A DNA stretch of 64,000 nucleotides from Takashimella koratensis (Eukaryota > Basidiomycota > Tremellomycetes > Trichosporonales > Tetragoniomycetaceae): the NCBI GenBank assembly GCA_003116875.1, contig BCKT01000001.1, positions 1,793,486-1,857,485 of the forward strand, in the 5' to 3' direction. The position numbers were made by a program, and so were the translations under genes. Under the pieces are notes generated by a model. It did not search any database. It saw nothing but the letters and a program-made list of their open reading frames with translations, and was not told the DNA's origin. Below are positions 59,573-64,000 of the stretch, piece by piece. How positions within the stretch are numbered: the first letter of the stretch is position 1; each line of letters starts with the position of its first letter.

Positions 59573-60598
59573 CTACTTATCAAGTCCCAATACCTTCCTA
59601 ACAACCTTGTCCAAGCTCTCCTCCTCCAAACCCAGCTGGTCGTTTGCCAAGTCTGCGTTCCCTGTCCAATTGGTCCTCTTGATCCCCAGACAAGCGACCA
59701 TCCATTCCACCGCATCTCCATCCTTGGGATTGGCAATGATTGCGGCCTCTTTCTCCTTGATGAACTTTTTGGAGGACACAACCTCTCTCGTCAGCGAGGG
59801 GTCCTTGTCGTGTTCTCTCGCTAGTTCCTATAAGACAAGAACAGGTATCAGCTTTGCTCGTTTCTTACTCTCAATCAGTACGACTCTATGACTCACTTTC
59901 AAACACTTGTCAACAGCGTCTACAACCTCAACCTGGGTGACCACGAAACTCTGCACGAGTACCATCCGATTCCTCGTGCTCTCTTTCCCTCCTACATCCT
60001 TGACGACACCCACCACTGCTCTTCCAATCTGATCTGTCGTGGAAGCTGACCACTTATCCTTCCCTCCATCAAACAAAAGTACATGCTTCTTCTCCAACTC
60101 GACTCCCAAAAGTTCTGTCTCGAGGCCGTAGTCGAAGAAATGGCCCGTGACGAGTGACGTCCACCCAAAGCTCGGGTTCTCCTCTGCCAGTCGAATACAA
60201 TGGTCTCGAACCGCTCGTTTGTTTCCAAAGTTGGGAAGGAGGTCACACACGATTGGGTCAGAGGAGAGACACGAGCCGTAGTCTGCGGCGAGGTATCGTT
60301 TGACGCCCGCGTTCACGCAGGCGTCACCGAGGAGCTTCTGGTACGCTGGGAGGGTAGGTGGAAGGGCGCTGACAAGTATATCGATCGAATTGGACTGGAG
60401 GACTTGGGTCAGGTCGGTGAGTGTGGGGTTGTCCGGTACGACGACCGGATGGAGGCGGGGATGAGGTGTAGGTGGAGAAGAGGTAGCGCGGAGGAGGACG
60501 ATGATGGTGTAGTTTTCGGGCGCGGAAACGAGGGCAGACAGGATGGAGGGACCTATCCGAGAGTTGTGGCCGATGATGGCGAGCACAGGGGAGCTCAT
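59573..60598 (-). CDS. NmrA-like / isoflavone-reductase-like NAD(P)-binding protein
   Basis: Atypical short-chain dehydrogenase of the NmrA group; members are redox sensors or small-molecule reductases. Exons 59897-60598 and 59573-59827 give 318 aa. The N-terminus has a Rossmann strand-turn-helix (VLAIIGHNSRIGPSILSALVSA) in which the usual GxxGxxG is reduced to GHNSRIG. Strand 4 reads VSALPPTLPAYQKLLGDACVNAGVKRYLAADYGS, the position where this family binds substrate. The catalytic Tyr-x-x-x-Lys of classical enzymes is not seen, as is typical for NmrA proteins. The C-terminal exon is helical and Lys/Asp-rich (KKFIKEKEAAIIANPKDG). The start is the first ATG of the long frame. The partner or substrate is unknown. 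Confidence 0.82.
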
Positions 60599-61052
60599 GG
60601 TGCGCTTGGAGCAGAGTCAGATGTTGATGAATGGGCGATGGATAGGGGGGAACCCTCGAACCGATTCACTCTTTAGACTCCGGCGCCCTTGACACCGCTC
60701 ACTCGGGTCAAATGTCCGGCGTCGCCGACAACCGATTGATTCATCATAATTCGACATCTCGGACTCGCCGGAATCCTCAGCTCGAGTTGTTCGATATATC
60801 TTTCGGCCAAGTAACCGTCCCAAACGTCTGATCCATTTGCCTTAGGCCCTCTATGCATTCCCCTGGGCGTTTCCTATGCTCCAGTCAGAACTACAGTCCC
60901 TCGACGTTCGTCATTAAAGCCCCCGCATCTAACTATGAACAAACTACACAACGCCCAAACTACCTTCGCCCTCCAATCTCATCTTCATGTCAACGTGACC
61001 TAAAGTATCCAATCACAGATTATCACCCTTCATTTCACTATTTTACACCACT
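60599..61052. other. Intergenic region between NmrA-like gene and UreG
   Basis: These 454 bp contain the NmrA-like gene's promoter and the UreG 3' end. It is AT-richer around 60890-61050, with TCATTAAAG and TTTCACTATTTTAC. No gene was seen. Confidence 0.4.
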
Positions 61053-62637
61053 TTACGCCTTGGCCTTTCCCTTTCCCTTTCCCTTCCCAGCAGCGCCCGA
61101 CACCCTCCACGCGCCCAGAATCGCCGCGATCACATCCGAGACACCATCATTGTTTCGAATCGAAGTAAACAACGTCGGCCCGGACTCGCGCATGAGCGCC
61201 GCGTCGCGTCGCATCACGTCAAGCGACGCACCGACGTGTGGCGCGAGGTCGATCTGTGGGTTAAAAGATGGAACAAGCAGGTGTTAGCGAGATTTATAAA
61301 AAGAGAACTTGAAAAGAGGTTAGCGCTCACCTTGTTGATGATGAGCAAGTCGGACTGGGAAATACCAGGTCCGCCTTTTCGAGGCACCTTGTCGCCTCCA
61401 CTGACGTCGATCTGAGCAATTTGTCAATAACCCCATTCCATTACATCCTGACGTTTCCCGCTACTGCATGATGATATTGGATCAGCACTTACGACGTAGA
61501 TGATGTAATCGGCCAGCTCGCGAGAGTAATTGGCTGTGACTTGTCAGCTACCCGGTGTTTTCGACCGCTCATTGATTTTCCTCATTAGAATCACTAGGTT
61601 CAGCTGCGTAGTACACAACTTACCAGCAAGGTTATCGCCTCCGCTTTCCACGAACAACATTTCAGTCTCAAACTCTGCCTGGAGCTCTTCAAGCGCGCCC
61701 AAGTTGGCCGAGATGTCTTCTCGGATCGCAGCGTGCGGACAGCCACCAGTCTCGATAGCTCGAATTCGGTTCTCCTCGAGCGCCTCGTTACGGATCAAGA
61801 ACTCTTGGTCCTCCTGATAACGGGGGGATATGTTAGTTGAAGTCCAGTAGGGAACAACATCACAACAGGGTGAGTGTGGGTTTGGGTCTGTCCAGGGTGT
61901 ACGTACCCTGGTGAAAATGTCGTTGGTGACAGCGGCTAAATATCGTCAGCTTGTAATCCTCTAACGACGTATCTTTCAAGTGTTGCTGTCGCGACAGCAC
62001 GACGAGAGCACTCACCAATGTTGTACTCGTCTCTCAGCGCGCGGCACAGAGCCAAGAGCAAGGCTGTTTTCCCCGACCCCACGGGGCTAACAACGAGGTG
62101 ATGTATCAGCAACCATGTTGATCTTATCTGACACCTCCACAGCTCACACGAGCTGTGGATCATAGACTCACCCACCAATCCCAACGGTGAAAGCGCGCTC
62201 GTTCCAGTCTCGAGCCGAGTAGTCTGGCAGATCTCTCTGAGAGAACTTGCCTAAGAGGGAATGATCAGCCCAACTCTTTAACCGGTATTTAGCTGCCTTG
62301 AGTTCAAGTTGAGCACCCGACAGCGGGATGGGGAGTTTGGGGAGCGTCGAGGAGTGAGGGACGACCATCTCACGCAGCCTTGAGCTTGAGAAAGTGACTT
62401 AAACCCACCGGCATGCTCTAGGTGCTCGTGCGTGTGTCCATGCTCATCCGGAGTCCAAGTCCCATCTCCACCATGGGAATGCGACAGCCCATGGGAGTGA
62501 GAATGAACGAGACCAGGGGAGCTATCGTGAGAATGGAAGAGAGAGGCAGAAGCAGAGGTCGTCTCGCTGTTGATTGAGGAAGCCGGCGGGAGGGCGGTCG
62601 TCAGTCGGTCTTCGAAAGTGCACACGGCGTTGGACAT
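61053..62637 (-). CDS. Urease accessory GTPase UreG with His-rich N-terminus
   Basis: GTPase that drives nickel delivery to urease. The ATG at 62637 starts [12 protein letters not shown]; about 8 exons lead to the stop at 61053, about 300 aa. The first exon encodes a His cluster ([22 protein letters not shown], then [12 protein letters not shown]) able to bind nickel or zinc. The GTPase core has the P-loop GPVGSGKTA (62070), [28 protein letters not shown] with the conserved Cys-Pro-His metal site, [29 protein letters not shown] and [13 protein letters not shown], all UreG hallmarks. A Gly/Lys repeat ends the protein. In Cryptococcus the UreG homologue (Ure7) has such a His-rich region and also does the job of UreE; I infer the same here. 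The urease gene itself is not in this window. Confidence 0.95.
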
Positions 62638-63347
62638 GGTGTGTCGGGGTAGGTTAGAGAAGGGAGGGGTGGGGTGGTGAGGGAAGCGAAGCTGCACGAA
62701 AGCTAGAAGGACGCTGTAGCTACAGAACGAGGGGTTTTGTTCGGGGCTGTGAAGAGAGACGGGATGGGGGGAATGAAAAGGGTGAGCGAGGAGGTGGAGA
62801 TGATGTGAAGATGAGTGAGGTCGCTCAGCCCAAGTCAAGACCGGGGTCAACAGAGCAGAACCCGAGGTGCCGTTAACCCTATCGATCAACTTGTATTGCA
62901 ATACCTCTGATTAGGTTTATCACCTCCACATTGATTAGTACTGATTGACCATTCCTAATTGATGCCGAGTGGGGGTATTACCTTTCTCCCCCCTGCCCCG
63001 AGGCCAAGACCCCACCCCCACTGGGATTATCCCGCACCTTGCATCCTGCACACTTGCCCTGTATTCCCCTGGCCCACGTCTGCTTTCTCACCCTCCCCTA
63101 GTACCCCAGCAACCTGTTAAATACTGTACATACTTCACTACCGCTCCCACGCTCGTCCCTCGTCCCTCGCCCCACGCCCCTCGCCCCACACCCCAGAATC
63201 TGACAGCAGCCGTTCCTCTCTCTATCCTTTTCTCCATCTTCGCTTGATCCAACGGAACAAGGTTTCCAACTTATCTGATGGGATGCATGTTAACTCGGCT
63301 CGATCGGATCAACCGCGCTTTCCCCACCCACTTGCCTTCGTCAACGA
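62638..63347. promoter_or_regulatory. UreG upstream region and unassigned sequence
   Basis: 710 bp with CCACCCC and CCTCGTCCCTCGCCCC-type tandem blocks (63140-63195) and TTGATTAGTACTGATTGAC near 62930-62950. Part serves the UreG promoter and part the 3'UTR of the next minus-strand gene. I see no supported coding exon. Confidence 0.4.
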
Positions 63348-64000
63348 TCAAGAAGCATATCGCCTGTCCGTCGATGAAATCAACTTGCTCATCCCAGCTT
63401 GGACCGGTATCGCTGCGTGTTCCCTCAACCCTCCTTTCCCGTCCGCACCCGCTGCACTCGCGGTCCCGCTCGCTGGCTCGTATAGATACGCAAGGGCCAT
63501 CCATGGTTCCTGCACTTTACGTTTACTTCGGCGCAAGGGGGGTTCTTTCTTCTCTTTCTCTTTGGGCTTGAGCATTGCCTGGAGTTCAACAGCGAGAGTA
63601 TAGTAGATCACCCCAGCGAGAGCGACAGCCGCGACTTTGCGATAGACTGGGGATGGCGTGGAAATGAAGTGGAGCCTTGTTAGCCTCACTGATAGATTTC
63701 TGACAAAGGATTACTTACACAGACCGATGACGACAATGACCCCAATGAGCTTGATATTGCTTAAGCGCTTGTTCCACCTGATGTTCGTCAGCCTCACTCT
63801 GTTCAACTTCCCATCTTCTTTGCACCCACTTTGCTCGTGAATCTTCGTACGCTTTCTTGGCCTTTTTCGCCGTCTCTACTCTCTTGCGTTCCCTCTCTTT
63901 CATATCCTCCTCGACTTTTGCTCTCTCCTCGGGCGTGTTTGATTGGTTAAAATGCCCACTGCGATCGCATCAGTAGCTGCCCACGTCCGCCCGTACCGCA
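63348..64000 (-). CDS. C-terminal part of an unknown two-span membrane protein
   Basis: The gene continues beyond the right edge. The minus-strand reading contains GHFNQSNTPEERAKV, a Lys/Glu/Arg coiled coil (MKERERKRVETAKKAKKAYEDSRAKW), two adjacent hydrophobic helices (IGVIVVIGLFY, VAAVALAGVIYYTL) and a polar tail ending STDRRYAS. A 52-nt intron with donor GTGGGT joins the coiled coil to the first helix; choosing the nearer GTGAGG donor would introduce a stop. A further 38-nt intron may cross the window edge (donor at about 63998). No known domain is recognised; an ER or mitochondrial membrane protein with a cytosolic coiled coil is plausible. Confidence 0.55.

Noticed and set aside
1..64000. 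tRNA genes, rRNA, transposons, CRISPR arrays, prophage
   Set aside because: I looked for the T-loop GTTCRANNC pattern in intergenic stretches, long terminal repeats, transposase or reverse-transcriptase motifs, and regularly spaced repeats and found none convincing. A tRNA scan would be the decisive test.

Overview
This is a nuclear fungal chromosome segment. Every large gene is interrupted by many very short spliceosomal introns (commonly 36-60 nt, GTRNGY donors, CTRAC/CTAAC branch sites close to the acceptor). The gene set is that of a basidiomycete: intron-rich cytochrome c, kinesin-3, a urease accessory UreG with a histidine-rich N-terminus, and a GPI-type fasciclin protein. Gene order, intron size and the UreG form fit best with Tremellomycetes (Cryptococcus/Trichosporon relatives), but this is inferred by recognition and not from a search. 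No bacterial, viral, CRISPR, transposon or tRNA feature was found.

Layout. 1-4.9 kb: 3' part of the spliceosomal helicase PRP28, a phosducin-like protein, a tiny 80-aa membrane protein (minus strand), and divergently from it cytochrome c. 5.2-16.2 kb, all minus strand: a LAMMER-family kinase, a kinesin-3 motor of about 6 kb, and a hotdog-fold thioesterase. 16.8-23.1 kb, plus strand: a Sec7-PH Arf exchange factor and tubulin cofactor C, separated by a TTGGGG repeat. 23.2-30.6 kb: a PFK-2-type enzyme whose phosphatase histidine is lost, acetylornithine aminotransferase, a four-span membrane protein, and L-2-hydroxyglutarate dehydrogenase. 31.5-41.4 kb: a Cdc4-type F-box/WD40 protein, a fasciclin cell-surface protein, and a VPS9-domain Rab exchange factor. 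41.8-53.6 kb: the giant SAGA/NuA4 scaffold Tra1. 54.1-57.2 kb: EMC2 and GET4 in tandem. 57.5-64 kb: a small Cys-rich protein, a 134-base assembly gap, an NmrA-like protein, UreG, and the C-terminal part of a membrane protein running off the window.

Functionally this is mostly conserved housekeeping (splicing, respiration, trafficking, chromatin, protein insertion into the ER). I do not see a dedicated defence, secondary-metabolite or mobile cluster. The items most worth a second look are gene-structure oddities (start-codon-only exon, P-loop encoded by microexons, 36-42 nt introns), the EMC2-GET4 neighbourhood, the kinase-only PFKFB, the repeat-tailed four-span protein and two promoter/3'UTR DNA motifs. 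Exon boundaries were worked out by hand and checked for reading phase for most genes; for the kinesin, PFKFB, four-span protein, UreG and Tra1 only part of the splice pattern is given.
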